From Agromyces bauzanensis (GTDB lineage Bacteria > Actinomycetota > Actinomycetes > Actinomycetales > Microbacteriaceae), in contig NZ_BMMD01000017.1 of the NCBI RefSeq assembly GCF_014645655.1, positions 1 to 64,000 on the forward strand: a stretch of 64,000 bases of DNA, read 5' to 3'. Shown piece after piece: positions 7,715-16,725 of the stretch. Position 1 is the stretch's first letter. Every line of letters starts with the position of its first letter. Below the pieces are notes generated by a model that did not search any database, was not told the origin of the DNA, and saw nothing but the letters and a program-made list of their open reading frames with translations. The position numbers and the translations under genes were made by a program.

Positions 7715-8838
7715 GATGGCGAGTTCCGCTCGGCTGCTTCCTCGTCGAGGAACTCCTGGATGCGCCGGGCCCGCAACTCAACGTCGGGCATTGCGCGTGC
7801 GGTGACACGGATCGTGACGCGATCGATCGGTCGTTCCGACTCGAAGGGTCGCGCGTAAGCGAGATCGACCGACTCCTGCCCGGCCTCCTGCGCACTGTAG
7901 CCAAGACGCCGGATCGTCGGCCCACCCACCAGGGGAGGTTCGCCGGAGACCGGTGCAGCAGGGGCGCTGCGATCGGCAACCCGAGCGAGCACGTGCGCCG
8001 ACTCTTGTTGGATGGCGAGGGGTATCACCTCGGCATGCCCACCGACGCCGGCGTCGGCTCGCGATGAGAGTTTCGCTGGTGAGCCGGTGGGCAGTATCCG
8101 CGGCTTGGAGGGGTGGAGCTGATCGTTGTCCAGCCACCGGTAACCGGTGCTCGGGTTCTCGGGGAGTGTGATGATGACCTCGTCGCCCACGTAGACCTCG
8201 ACGTCGGTGACGTCGCCCCCAAGGGTCCAGACGTCTCCGCGTGGGTTGGTCGGGGGTCGTCCAGCGGTCAGGAGACGCTTGAGCTGCGCCGGCCGGCTTC
8301 TCAGGAGTTGGTCTCGGTTGCCGAAGGAGATGAATCTGATGTTGGCGAGGTGATGCACGGCGGCGCTGTAGCTGACGTGCATGTCCCTGGATATTTCGTA
8401 GACAGTGAGGGCGGTCGCGGTATCGCCTTTGCGGAGTCGATGGTGTGCGGCGGTCGCGTAGACGAGGTCCAGCGGCATGAGGAAGTGCGAGGCGAACAAC
8501 TGCGCGTTCTGTTCGCGGGCGTCGTGCGGGTGCCCTTCGACGTGTTCTTCGGTGTCGAGTGCGAACGCGGCCTGGTCGAGGTACCAGTGGCCGATCTCGT
8601 GCGCGGCGGTGTACCGCTGTACTGATGCCGGGCGTTCGGTGTTGATCAGGACACCGGCCGGGTCGCCGGGCACGATCGCGCCGAGAAGCTCTTTCATCGG
8701 ACGGAACTGCAACTCGAGGCCGAGCGTGTTGATCGCGTCGAACGGATCGATGGGTCGCGTCGGGTCGATGGAGAGATCGTTGTGGGCGCGCGCGGCCGCC
8801 TGGACGGCGGCGAGCCGCCCGGCGGCTCGCGTGGTCAT
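7711..8838 (-). CDS. ImmA/IrrE metallopeptidase fused to a chagasin-like (I42) protease inhibitor domain
   Basis: 375 residues. The N-terminal half is an ImmA/IrrE zinc peptidase: HEIGH at 80-84 with the third-ligand region REQNAQLFASHFLMP from 108. The C-terminal half (about 205-350) carries all three binding-loop signatures of chagasin inhibitors of papain-family proteases: NPSTGYRW (228-235), GVGG (264-267) and ARPF (329-332). ATG 8838 with GGGTGA upstream is preferred; ATG 8871 would overlap the XRE gene. ImmA enzymes usually cleave the XRE repressor encoded beside them, here directly upstream. The next gene downstream is a C1 protease, the natural target of chagasins. Confidence 0.88.
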   Translation of the reverse strand: MTTRAAGRLAAVQAAARAHNDLSIDPTRPIDPFDAINTLGLELQFRPMKELLGAIVPGDPAGVLINTERPASVQRYTAAHEIGHWYLDQAAFALDTEEHVEGHPHDAREQNAQLFASHFLMPLDLVYATAAHHRLRKGDTATALTVYEISRDMHVSYSAAVHHLANIRFISFGNRDQLLRSRPAQLKRLLTAGRPPTNPRGDVWTLGGDVTDVEVYVGDEVIITLPENPSTGYRWLDNDQLHPSKPRILPTGSPAKLSSRADAGVGGHAEVIPLAIQQESAHVLARVADRSAPAAPVSGEPPLVGGPTIRRLGYSAQEAGQESVDLAYARPFESERPIDRVTIRVTARAMPDVELRARRIQEFLDEEAAERNSPS

Positions 8839-8842
8839 GGCA

Positions 8843-9217
8843 TCACCCGATCGTTGCCGATGGTCCGTCATCGCCGCGTCGTGGTGATCCTGCGGCGAGG
8901 AACTCCGCGAACCGGAGGACCTGTTCCTTGTCCTCCTCTGAGAGCGCTTGGGTCGCGCGGTGCAGCGCGTTGTCGGCGCTCGCTTGTTCGGCATCCTCCC
9001 CGAGGAGCCATTCGACCCGGCGACGGTAGAGGCGAGCGAGTCGGCGCAGTTCCAGCGCGCTGACGCTGCGCTTACCCACCTCCATAGCGTGGACGCTCGT
9101 GCGTGGGATGCCAAGCGCACCGCTGACTTCCTCCTGGGTGAAGCCGAGCGCTTCGCGGGCCTCCCGCAGGCGACCTGCGACGACCGTGACTTCGTTGCTG
9201 TTGACGGTGTCAGACAA
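8843..9217 (-). CDS. XRE-family transcriptional regulator
   Basis: 124 residues. The helix-turn-helix spans about 12-66 (LREAREALGFTQEEVSGAL, then IPRTSVHAMEVGKR). The C-terminal tail is charged and probably holds the cleavage or dimer region. The start is TTG at 9217, justified by AGGAGG five to six bases upstream. It lies in the operon just before the ImmA-type peptidase, the usual repressor/antirepressor pairing. It is the best candidate for the protein that binds the TGTC/GACA operators at the operon promoter. Confidence 0.88.
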   Translation of the reverse strand: MSDTVNSNEVTVVAGRLREAREALGFTQEEVSGALGIPRTSVHAMEVGKRSVSALELRRLARLYRRRVEWLLGEDAEQASADNALHRATQALSEEDKEQVLRFAEFLAAGSPRRGDDGPSATIG

Positions 9218-9235
9218 CGTCTCCTCCTTCTACTC

Positions 9236-9625
9236 TCATCGCCCTCGGGTTGGGGTTGAGGCGATGGCGAAGGCGATCGCGAGACCGCCTTCATGACTGA
9301 GCGAGATCGCCCAGTCGGCGATCCCAAGTTCACTCGCGCGCTCCAGGGCGGTGCCGGTAAGCGTCACCCGGGGTGCGCCGTCTTCGTCGTCGAGAACCTC
9401 GATGTCCAGTGGGGAGATCCGCCCGATCCCTCTGCCGAGGGCCTTCATCACGGCTTCTTTGGCGGCCCATCGGCCGGCGAGCCGGGCGACGTCGCCATCC
9501 GCGAAGGCGAGCTCGCGGGCTGTCCACGCGGTGGGCAGGAACGCCGGGTCGTCGTCGATCATGGCCTGCAAGCGGGTGAGTGCGGCGAGGTCGACGCCGA
9601 CACGAGGCGGCGGCGGCGGCTTCAT
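9236..9625 (-). CDS. holo-[acyl-carrier-protein] synthase (AcpS-type phosphopantetheinyl transferase)
   Basis: 129 residues, normal for AcpS. Diagnostic motifs are GVDLAAL (residues 10-15, metal-binding Asp12), [13 protein letters not shown] (52-64) and the terminal [15 protein letters not shown]. The enzyme transfers 4'-phosphopantetheine from CoA to a Ser in a carrier protein. Its start overlaps the stop of the thymidylate-synthase-like gene (ATGA). A carrier-like protein with a DSL motif is encoded at the head of the same operon and is the likely partner. Probably a dedicated copy, not the fatty-acid synthase one. Confidence 0.88.
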   Translation of the reverse strand: MKPPPPPRVGVDLAALTRLQAMIDDDPAFLPTAWTARELAFADGDVARLAGRWAAKEAVMKALGRGIGRISPLDIEVLDDEDGAPRVTLTGTALERASELGIADWAISLSHEGGLAIAFAIASTPTRGR

Positions 9626-10482
9626 GCTGCCGCCGTTTCGTCTTCGGGGGTGTCGGGCAGCGCGCGGGCTCGCTCGAGGAGGGCGGTGACACCGGACCTG
9701 CCGCCGTACTCGCTGTGCTCGGCGTTGGCGTACCCGGCAATGACAACAAGTTCACCGACGGCAAGTCCGGTCTGCTGGCACATGAACTCCTGGAGCCGGG
9801 CGAGGCCGAGCATGTTGCCGTAGGCGCGGGTGATCAGGTGCCAGTGCCGGTAGATGGCGGTGAGCGCGAGGGTGCCCTTGTGGACGCTCAGGTCGATGTG
9901 AACCAGGCAGGGGAATCCGCGCGTTCGGCGATCGGTGGCCGCGTACTCCTGAATGCCGACGCCTTCCCCATCGCCGGCGATGACCAGGTCGCTGGCGTTC
10001 GATGTGCGTCGTCCGTGGGTCAGTTCTGAGCGTAGGTAGGTGACCCGCTCGTGCAACTGATTGGTGCCGGGTCCGACCTTGCCGGGCCACGCGATCATCC
10101 TCGAGAAGTAAGTGCCGCCCTTGTTCGCCTGGACACGCGTGAGCAACGGGAGAATCTCCAGGTACTCGGCATACAGGCTGCTCGCCGCAGCATCGAGTTC
10201 GTCGACCTGAGCCTGCGGCAGCTCCGGCGACCACGCGAAGTCCGGCGGCATGTAGAACGCCGATGGGAACAGCGTGTTGGCGACCGTGGACACTTCGTGA
10301 TTGCCGCGCTTTCGCAGTTCCTCGTCGAGCACGCGACGCACCGCGACCTGATCAGCCGAACTCGGTGCCGGGATGGTGACCATAACGTTCGTTGCCGTGC
10401 CATCGGGTTCGGCGTTCATCGCCTCCAGGACCTCCACCCAGGCCTCGGAGATGCCGCGGGCCGGCGGCAGGGGCCGGCTCAC
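9622..10482 (-). CDS. divergent thymidylate synthase-like protein
   Basis: 286 residues, GTG start overlapping the carrier gene's stop (GTGA). Similarity to thymidylate synthases is in the core: NTLFPSAFY early, [19 protein letters not shown] with the presumed nucleophile Cys192, IYRHWHLI with Arg212 in the phosphate-binding position, [14 protein letters not shown] with Asn223 at the pyrimidine-reading position, and GLAVGEL. The last His-Tyr motif is replaced by GYANAE. The pattern is nearer to archaeal-type or hydroxymethylase-type branches than to bacterial ThyA. This is the second homologue in the operon, so the two may act in sequence or as a heteromer. Assignment rests on motif reading alone. 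Confidence 0.72.
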   Translation of the reverse strand: MSRPLPPARGISEAWVEVLEAMNAEPDGTATNVMVTIPAPSSADQVAVRRVLDEELRKRGNHEVSTVANTLFPSAFYMPPDFAWSPELPQAQVDELDAAASSLYAEYLEILPLLTRVQANKGGTYFSRMIAWPGKVGPGTNQLHERVTYLRSELTHGRRTSNASDLVIAGDGEGVGIQEYAATDRRTRGFPCLVHIDLSVHKGTLALTAIYRHWHLITRAYGNMLGLARLQEFMCQQTGLAVGELVVIAGYANAEHSEYGGRSGVTALLERARALPDTPEDETAAA

Positions 10483-10853
10483 GATGCGCTGCCAATCGAC
10501 TCATGCACGAGCCCTGCGACGTCGGCGAGGTTCGACCACCGATGGCGGTCCACCTTCGTCACATCGATGAGCTGGCGGCCGAACGGCTTGTCGAACTTCG
10601 CCAACAGCCAGATGACCTCCAGCGAATCCAGAGCCGACCCAGCGCTGGCGATCGCCGCTGGATCCGCGACACGGCGGAGATTGGACAGCGCCTTCGACAT
10701 CGCCGATATGACGCTCGCGGCGGTCATCGACCGGGCAGCGTCGACGGTCATCGGCATCCCGTAGAGATCGAAGACTTCGCCAGTCGAGACCGAGGCACCC
10801 TGTGCGGTGGGGCGTCCCGATGCCGTCTGAGCGGCGGCTGCTTGCTTTGCCAT
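10479..10853 (-). CDS. acyl-carrier-protein-like protein
   Basis: 124 residues, first gene of the operon. The C-terminal half resembles a carrier protein: GSALDSLEVIWLLAKFDKPFG, where Ser77 in DSL is the expected phosphopantetheine attachment site, followed by an amphipathic helix and SNLADVAGLVHESI. About 45 N-terminal residues are Ala-rich and extra to a standard ACP. The dedicated holo-ACP synthase two genes downstream supports the call. No acyl- or aminoacyl-activating enzyme is visible nearby, so the cargo is unknown. The promoter places the transcript start at or near the ATG. Confidence 0.68.
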   Translation of the reverse strand: MAKQAAAAQTASGRPTAQGASVSTGEVFDLYGMPMTVDAARSMTAASVISAMSKALSNLRRVADPAAIASAGSALDSLEVIWLLAKFDKPFGRQLIDVTKVDRHRWSNLADVAGLVHESIGSAS

Positions 10854-10859
10854 GTAACA

Positions 10860-10888
10860 ATTGTCGGATATTCCGACATCCGTGTCAA
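10860..10888 (-). promoter_or_regulatory. predicted sigma-A-type promoter of the eight-gene operon, probably leaderless
   Basis: On the minus strand a perfect -35 TTGACA (10888-10883) is followed after exactly 17 bases by GACAAT (10865-10860). Only six bases separate this -10 from the ATG at 10853, so transcription should begin at or very near the start codon. No ribosome binding site precedes the ATG, which agrees with a leaderless message, common in actinobacteria. Confidence 0.6.
10862..10878. promoter_or_regulatory. operator 1: TGTCGGA-N3-TCCGACA palindrome
   Basis: A perfect inverted repeat with seven-base arms lies across the -10 box and spacer of the operon promoter. Binding there would block RNA polymerase. 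The XRE regulator encoded in the operon is the obvious candidate (inference). Confidence 0.6.
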
Positions 10889-10899
10889 GTATGCCGACA
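10883..10899. promoter_or_regulatory. operator 2: imperfect copy of the same 17-base element
   Basis: TGTCAAGTATGCCGACA matches operator 1 at 13 of 17 positions, keeps the outer TGTC and GACA, and overlaps the -35 box. Its centre is 21 bases from that of operator 1, two helical turns, so two repressor dimers could bind the same face. A further TGTC-N4-GACA lies at 10905-10916 with different spacing. Confidence 0.5.
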
Positions 10900-11110
10900 G
10901 CTCGTGTCTCCGGACACGTCCACAGATAAGACCATCGGCGGCGGCACCCCTCGATGGCACGGTGCCGCTCGTGAACGCGGGATCAGCCAGGTCCGATGAC
11001 GGCTACAGCGGGAGCGTCGCGAGACTCGCGCCTTCCTGAGCGAGTATCGTCAAGCCAGTGTGCCGGAGATCATGGAACCGAAACCGAGCCCGCAGGCCAG
11101 CTACTGCCTC

Positions 11111-11821
11111 TCATGCGTCGGCCCAGATGTACCCCCACCGCGTGTTGGACAGCGGCACGTTTCCGCAGACGCTGGCCGGGATCACGGGCGCCTTGGCCTG
11201 CCGAAGGTGGTTCCGGAGCCGTTCGCCCATGAGCTTGGGGACGCTCAGTTCTCGCTCGGATCGTGGTCGGCGTCATGCCGTGCGGATTCCTGGCGAGGGA
11301 TCGTGATGTCGGGTGCCGCCGGGATGATCCCGTCTCTGGCTGCCTGCCGGAGGACCATCATGAGCACTATCAGGACCTGCCGTGTGATCCCGATTGACTT
11401 TGACTTCGGATTCAGCGGCGACGGGACCTGGTCCAAAGCGATCAGTCATCAGAGGGATCCGGGTTACATCGATCTCCCGGACGGGTGTATCTCCGAACTC
11501 AGGCACGAGATAGCCCGTGACCTCGCACTTGTATGAGCGAACGGTTCCGACGGCGCGCGTCTTACCGCCCCGCGTCGGCCGTATCTGCACCAGTCTGCAC
11601 CAGCTCAAGCCAACGTTCGGAGCACTCAGCGAGCCAACAGACCGCGCGATCCTCGTATACCCTGCGCCAAGCAATGCCCGGGCGTCCGTCTTGGTCAGAA
11701 ACGTAAGCGGCTTGTCGTCCTCCGTCCTCGCCGTGTTAGTCTCGCCATACGGTCCCGGATAGCGGGCCTGCCCACGCCCCGAAGGGAGGTTCCGCAGGCT
11801 CCCCCATGCCTCGAGCGTCAC
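11111..11821 (-). pseudogene. degenerate tyrosine recombinase / phage-type integrase
   Basis: From GTG 11821 the frame begins like actinobacterial phage or ICE integrases (GSLRNLPSGRGQARY, then FLTKTDARALL and TRIAR). It continues with GYLVPEFGDTPVREIDVTRI of the SAM-like core-binding domain. Further pieces are in other frames: VLIVLMMVLRQAARDGIIP near 11350, and LSVPKLMGERLRNHL with VPLSNTRWGYIWADA ending at a stop at 11111. Several frameshifts separate them and the part with the first catalytic Arg is missing, so no active enzyme can be made. It sits beside the accessory operon and probably brought it in. Confidence 0.75.
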
Positions 11822-11890
11822 GCACTCTCCGACTTCTTCGACGCGCTCATCGTGTCCTCCCCTGGCCTCGAACGGACTCCCGTGGACCGG

Positions 11891-11991
11891 CGTGCCGTTG
11901 CGTGCCACTGAATCCCTCCCCGCCTCTTGATCCGCGGACTTCCACGGATTACGGCCGCTCAGAGACGCCTTCTGTGGCACGCAATGGCACG
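11891..11991. repeat. inverted repeat beside the integrase remnant
   Basis: CGTGCCGTTGCGTGCCAC at 11891-11908 is repeated in inverted orientation at 11974-11991 with one mismatch, and a further GTGGCACG follows near 11997. The position upstream of the integrase remnant suggests arm-type recombinase sites or an attachment region, but no matching copy was found at the left edge of the island. The rest of 11822-12120 holds no supported gene. Confidence 0.4.
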
Positions 11992-12124
11992 ACCTCGGTG
12001 GCACGTGGCAGCAAGATTTCCTGCGAAGCGCCACCCCATTTCACCGGGAAGGTGTGCGAATGCCACCCCCCGTGGCCTGATGTTCACTTCCGTCCTCCTC
12101 TGTCCATTCGAAGTCGGCACGAAA

Positions 12125-12164
12125 AGAGGCCCGGGACTGCAGAAACCTGCAGACCCGGGCCTCT
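12125..12164 (-). terminator. hairpin downstream of nrdF
   Basis: AGAGGCCCGGG and CCCGGGCCTCT form an eleven-base perfect stem with an inner CTGCAG pairing, forty bases downstream of the nrdF stop. A short run of T follows on the minus strand. It probably ends the nrdHIEF transcript. Confidence 0.7.
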
Positions 12165-12201
12165 CACGAGCCCTTACGGGCTCCCGGCTAGATCAAGGGC
12201 C

Positions 12202-13266
<1,065 letters not shown>

Positions 13267-13269
13267 TCA

Positions 13270-15402
13270 TCAAAGTGTGCACGAGACGCACATATCCAAC
13301 TCCGTGCCCTCGAGGGCCATCTGGCGCAGGCGGATGTAGTAGATCGTCTTGATCCCCTTCTTCCACGCGTAGATCTGCGCCTTGTTGATGTCGCGGGTGG
13401 TCGCCGTGTCCTTGAAGAAGAGCGTGAGCGAGAGACCCTGGTCGACGTGCTGCGTGGCTGCGGCGTAGGTGTCGATGACCTTCTCGTAGCCGATCTCGTA
13501 GGCGTCCTGGTAGTACTCGAGGTTGTCGTTCGTCATGAACGCCGCCGGGTAGTACACGCGGCCGATCTTGCCTTCCTTGCGGATCTCGATCTTCGACGCG
13601 ATCGGGTGGATCGACGCCGTCGAGTTGTTGATGTACGAGATCGAGCCGGTCGGCGGCACCGCCTGCAGGTTCTGGTTGTAGATGCCGTGCTCCTGGATGG
13701 AGGCCTTCAGCTCCTGCCAGTCGTGCTGCGTGGGGATGTGCACGCCGGCGTCGGCGAAGAGCTCGGTGACCTTTGCCGTGACGGGCACCCACGGGGCATC
13801 CGTGTACTTGTCGAAGAACTCACCCGACGCGTACTTCGAGTCCTCGAAGCCGTCGAACGTCTCGCCGCGCTCGATGGCGATGGTGTTCGAGGCGCGCAGC
13901 GCGTGGAACAGCACCGTGTAGAAGTACATGTTCGTGAAGTCGATGCCCTCATCGCTGCCGTAGAAGATGCGCTCGCGAGCGAGGTAGCCGTGCAGGTTCA
14001 TCTGCCCGAGGCCGATGGCGTGCGACTTGTCGTTGCCGTCTTCGATGGAACGCACCGACGAGATGTGCGACATGTTCGACACCGCGGTGAGGCCGCGGAT
14101 CGCCGTCTCGACAGTCTTGCCGAAGTCGGGGCTGTCCATCGTGAGGGCGATGTTCAGCGAACCGAGGTTGCAGCTGATGTCCTTGCCGATCTGGTTGTAC
14201 GAGAGGTCTTCGTTGTACGTCGTCGGCGTGTTCACCTGCAGGATCTCGCTGCAGAGGTTCGACATGTTGATGCGGCCCTTGATGGGGTTGGCCTTGTTCA
14301 CCGTGTCCTCGAACACGATGTAGGGGTATCCGCTCTCGAACTGGATCTCGGCGAGGGTCTGGAAGAACTGGCGCGCGTTGATCTTCGTCTTCTTGATGCG
14401 CGGGTCGTCGACCATCTCGCGGTAGTGCTCGGTGATCGGCACGTCGCCGAACGGCTTGCCGTAGACGCGCTCGACGTCGTACGGCGAGAACAGGTACATG
14501 TCCTCGTTGTTCTTCGCGAGCTCGAACGTGATGTCGGGGATGACGACACCGAGCGAGAGCGTCTTGATGCGGATCTTCTCGTCGGCGTTCTCCCGCTTGG
14601 TGTCGAGGAACCGCATGATGTCGGGGTGGTGCGCGCTGAGGTACACGGCGCCGGCGCCCTGACGTGCGCCGAGCTGGTTGGCGTACGAGAACGAGTCCTC
14701 GAGCAGCTTCATCACGGGGATGATGCCCGACGACTGGTTCTCGATCTGCTTGATGGGCGCACCCGACTCGCGGATGTTGCTGAGCGAGAGCGCGACACCG
14801 CCGCCCCGCTTCGACAGCTGCAGCGCCGAGTTGATGCCGCGCGCGATCGACTCCATGTTGTCTTCGATACGCAGCAGGAAGCACGAGACGAGCTCGCCGC
14901 GCTGCGCCTTGCCCGTGTTGAGGAAGGTGGGCGTGGCCGGCTGGAAGCGGCCGCCGATGATCTCCTCCACGAGGTCGACGGCGAGCTGGTCGTCGCCCTG
15001 GGCGAGTCCGAGCGCGGTCATCACGACGCGGTCCTCGAAGCGCTCGAGGTAGCGCTTGCCGTCGAACGTCTTCAGCGTGTAGCTCGTGTAGTACTTGAAC
15101 GCGCCGAGGAACGTCTCGAAGCGGAACTTCTTCGAGTACGCCAGGTCGTTGAGCTTCTGGATGAACTCGAAGGAGTACATGTCGAGCACCTCCTTCTCGT
15201 AGTACTCCTTCTCGACGAGGTAGTCGAGGCGCTCACGCAGCGAGTGGAAGAAGACGGTGTTCTGGTTGACGTGCTGCAGGAAGTACTCGCGTGCGGCTTC
15301 CTTGTCTTTCTCGAACTGGATCTCGCCGTTCGGCCCATAGAGGTTGAGCATCGCGTTGAGCGAGTGGTAGTCCATCGCCACGCTGGTGCGCGGAGCGTTC
15401 AT
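13270..15402 (-). CDS. nrdE: class Ib ribonucleotide reductase, alpha subunit
   Basis: About 710 residues. It holds the catalytic barrel that reduces ribonucleoside diphosphates. Recognisable are [14 protein letters not shown] at the N-terminus, [24 protein letters not shown] with the first active-site Cys, [21 protein letters not shown], and the C-terminal CVSCTL with the redox Cys pair that receives electrons from NrdH. ATG 15402 follows the nrdI stop by five bases. In-frame ATGs at 15453 and 15474 would overlap nrdI. Confidence 0.96.
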   Translation of the reverse strand: MNAPRTSVAMDYHSLNAMLNLYGPNGEIQFEKDKEAAREYFLQHVNQNTVFFHSLRERLDYLVEKEYYEKEVLDMYSFEFIQKLNDLAYSKKFRFETFLGAFKYYTSYTLKTFDGKRYLERFEDRVVMTALGLAQGDDQLAVDLVEEIIGGRFQPATPTFLNTGKAQRGELVSCFLLRIEDNMESIARGINSALQLSKRGGGVALSLSNIRESGAPIKQIENQSSGIIPVMKLLEDSFSYANQLGARQGAGAVYLSAHHPDIMRFLDTKRENADEKIRIKTLSLGVVIPDITFELAKNNEDMYLFSPYDVERVYGKPFGDVPITEHYREMVDDPRIKKTKINARQFFQTLAEIQFESGYPYIVFEDTVNKANPIKGRINMSNLCSEILQVNTPTTYNEDLSYNQIGKDISCNLGSLNIALTMDSPDFGKTVETAIRGLTAVSNMSHISSVRSIEDGNDKSHAIGLGQMNLHGYLARERIFYGSDEGIDFTNMYFYTVLFHALRASNTIAIERGETFDGFEDSKYASGEFFDKYTDAPWVPVTAKVTELFADAGVHIPTQHDWQELKASIQEHGIYNQNLQAVPPTGSISYINNSTASIHPIASKIEIRKEGKIGRVYYPAAFMTNDNLEYYQDAYEIGYEKVIDTYAAATQHVDQGLSLTLFFKDTATTRDINKAQIYAWKKGIKTIYYIRLRQMALEGTELDMCVSCTL

Positions 15403-15407
15403 CAGCG

Positions 15408-15860
15408 CTACGCCGTCAGGTGCTGCGGATGCCCCGCCTGCGTCGCGTGCCATGGTTCCTGCTGTGTTCGCCAAAATGCGTCCAATCCCTCGTCGACGGC
15501 GCGAACGTCGTCGGGTGTGCCGAATACTTCGAAGCGGTAGAGGTGCGGCACCCCGGTCTTCGCGGCGATGATGTCGCCGGCGAGTCCGTAGGCCGTACCG
15601 AAGTTGGTGTTGCCCGCGGCGATGACGCCGCGGATGAGCGAGCGATTGTGCGGGTCGTTCAGGAACCTGATGACCTGCTTGGGAACCGCACCCTTGCCGT
15701 CGCCGCCACCGTAGGTGGGCACGACGAGCACGTACGGCTCCTCGACGCGCAGCATCTCGTCACGCGCGCGCAGCGGAATGCGGGCCGCGGGGCGGCCGAG
15801 CTTCTCGATGAAGCGCACGGTGTTGCCCGAGACGCTTGAGAAGTAGACGAGATTCGTCAT
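15408..15860 (-). CDS. nrdI: flavodoxin-like NrdI protein
   Basis: 150 residues. The FMN-binding start [19 protein letters not shown] and the later [22 protein letters not shown] are characteristic. NrdI supplies oxidant for assembling the Mn-tyrosyl cofactor of NrdF. It sits between nrdH and nrdE. Confidence 0.96.
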   Translation of the reverse strand: MTNLVYFSSVSGNTVRFIEKLGRPAARIPLRARDEMLRVEEPYVLVVPTYGGGDGKGAVPKQVIRFLNDPHNRSLIRGVIAAGNTNFGTAYGLAGDIIAAKTGVPHLYRFEVFGTPDDVRAVDEGLDAFWRTQQEPWHATQAGHPQHLTA

Positions 15861-15941
15861 GATGCATCCTTCGCCGGAATCCCGTGATGGTCGGGGTTGC
15901 TGCCGATCGAGGAGGTGATGGGGTGGTACTCCCGATGACCG

Positions 15942-15983
15942 CCGGCCTGATCTCGAGGACGGTGCCGCTCGAGGTCAGGCCGG
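15942..15983. promoter_or_regulatory. strong hairpin between nrdH and nrdI
   Basis: CCGGCCTGA-T-CTCGAG pairs with CTCGAG-G-TCAGGCCGG around a ten-base loop, within the 131-base gap between nrdH and nrdI. There is no T-run, so it may be a processing or stability element that gives nrdH a different dose from nrdIEF, rather than a terminator. Confidence 0.55.
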
Positions 15984-15991
15984 GGTAGACA

Positions 15992-16225
15992 TCAGGCGAG
16001 ACGCGAGGCGAGCTCGGCGATCTTGTCGGGACGGAAGCCCGACCAGTGGTCTTCATCGGTGATGACGACCGGGGCCTGCAGGTACCCGAGCTCTTTGACC
16101 TGCGCGAGGGCGTGTTCGTCGGCAGTGACGTCGAGCACTTCGTACTCGATGCCCTTGCTGTCGAGCGCCCGGTAGGTGGCGTTGCACTGGACGCAGGAAG
16201 GCTTGGTGTAGACCGTGACCGTCAT
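15992..16225 (-). CDS. nrdH: glutaredoxin-like NrdH protein
   Basis: 77 residues. The CVQC redox motif near residue 11 follows VYTKPS, and HWSGFRPDKI closes the family signature. NrdH passes electrons from thioredoxin reductase to NrdE. GAGGGG lies just before the ATG. It is the first gene of the nrd operon. Confidence 0.96.
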   Translation of the reverse strand: MTVTVYTKPSCVQCNATYRALDSKGIEYEVLDVTADEHALAQVKELGYLQAPVVITDEDHWSGFRPDKIAELASRLA

Positions 16226-16290
16226 GGTTTCCCCTCGTTGTTCTCGAGCTCGGAGCAGCCCGCCCCCGGTGTAACTGATTCGGTTCTTCA

Positions 16291-16340
16291 ATACTACATC
16301 TAGTGTCTGTGGAACTGAACCGCCACAAGATGATGTAGTT
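16291..16340. promoter_or_regulatory. candidate NrdR-box pair upstream of nrdH
   Basis: ATACTACATCTAGTGT (16291-16306) and ACAAGATGATGTAGTT (16325-16340) are related elements about three helical turns apart, 66-115 bases before nrdH. NrdR represses nrd operons from two such boxes; the match to consensus is only partial. Confidence 0.45.
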
Positions 16341-16352
16341 ACATCCGTGTAG

Positions 16353-16474
16353 TTATCCACTGGTGCTTCCACCGGCTGTGGATGGCGGATGTCGCGGCGA
16401 TCGGCGGATTCTCGCGAATGACACCCGTGTTATCCACAGCCTGTGAGATCGGAATCTCGTGGGCCTGTGGACGG
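16353..16474. promoter_or_regulatory. cluster of four DnaA-box-like sites
   Basis: TTATCCACA is perfect at 16430-16438. TTATCCACt lies at 16353-16361, and reversed TGTGGATgg and TGTGGACgg at 16377-16385 and 16466-16474. Such a cluster is unlikely by chance at this GC content. In E. coli DnaA controls nrdAB; here the same link could couple dNTP supply to replication initiation (inference). Confidence 0.6.
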
Positions 16475-16480
16475 ATGTCG

Positions 16481-16510
16481 GGCGTGTCGCGGCGTGTCGC
16501 GGCGTGTCGC
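16481..16510. repeat. three tandem copies of GGCGTGTCGC
   Basis: Three perfect ten-base units lie next to the DnaA-box cluster. The rest of 16511-16725 has no supported gene and presumably holds the promoter of the downstream hydrolase. Confidence 0.7.
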
Positions 16511-16725
16511 ACGGAGTTGCATGGATGCCGCTGCACGAACCCTTGGGGCGAAGCGCCCCACCGATCCCTACATATGGTGTTGTGACCTCAACACTGCCAC
16601 CACCCACCGACATCGCTGGGGGCGTCGGGTCGCGTGTCGGAGCGGCATCCGGATGCCCCAGATCGGGGACGCTGGAGGATGTCACCGGGCCCGCGTAGCC
16701 TGTGGTCCGACGCAAGGGTGGCCGC

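Noticed and set aside
16353..16510. DnaA boxes and tandem repeats as a replication origin
   Set aside because: No dnaA, dnaN or partition genes nearby and no AT-rich unwinding region; a regulatory cluster for nrd is simpler.
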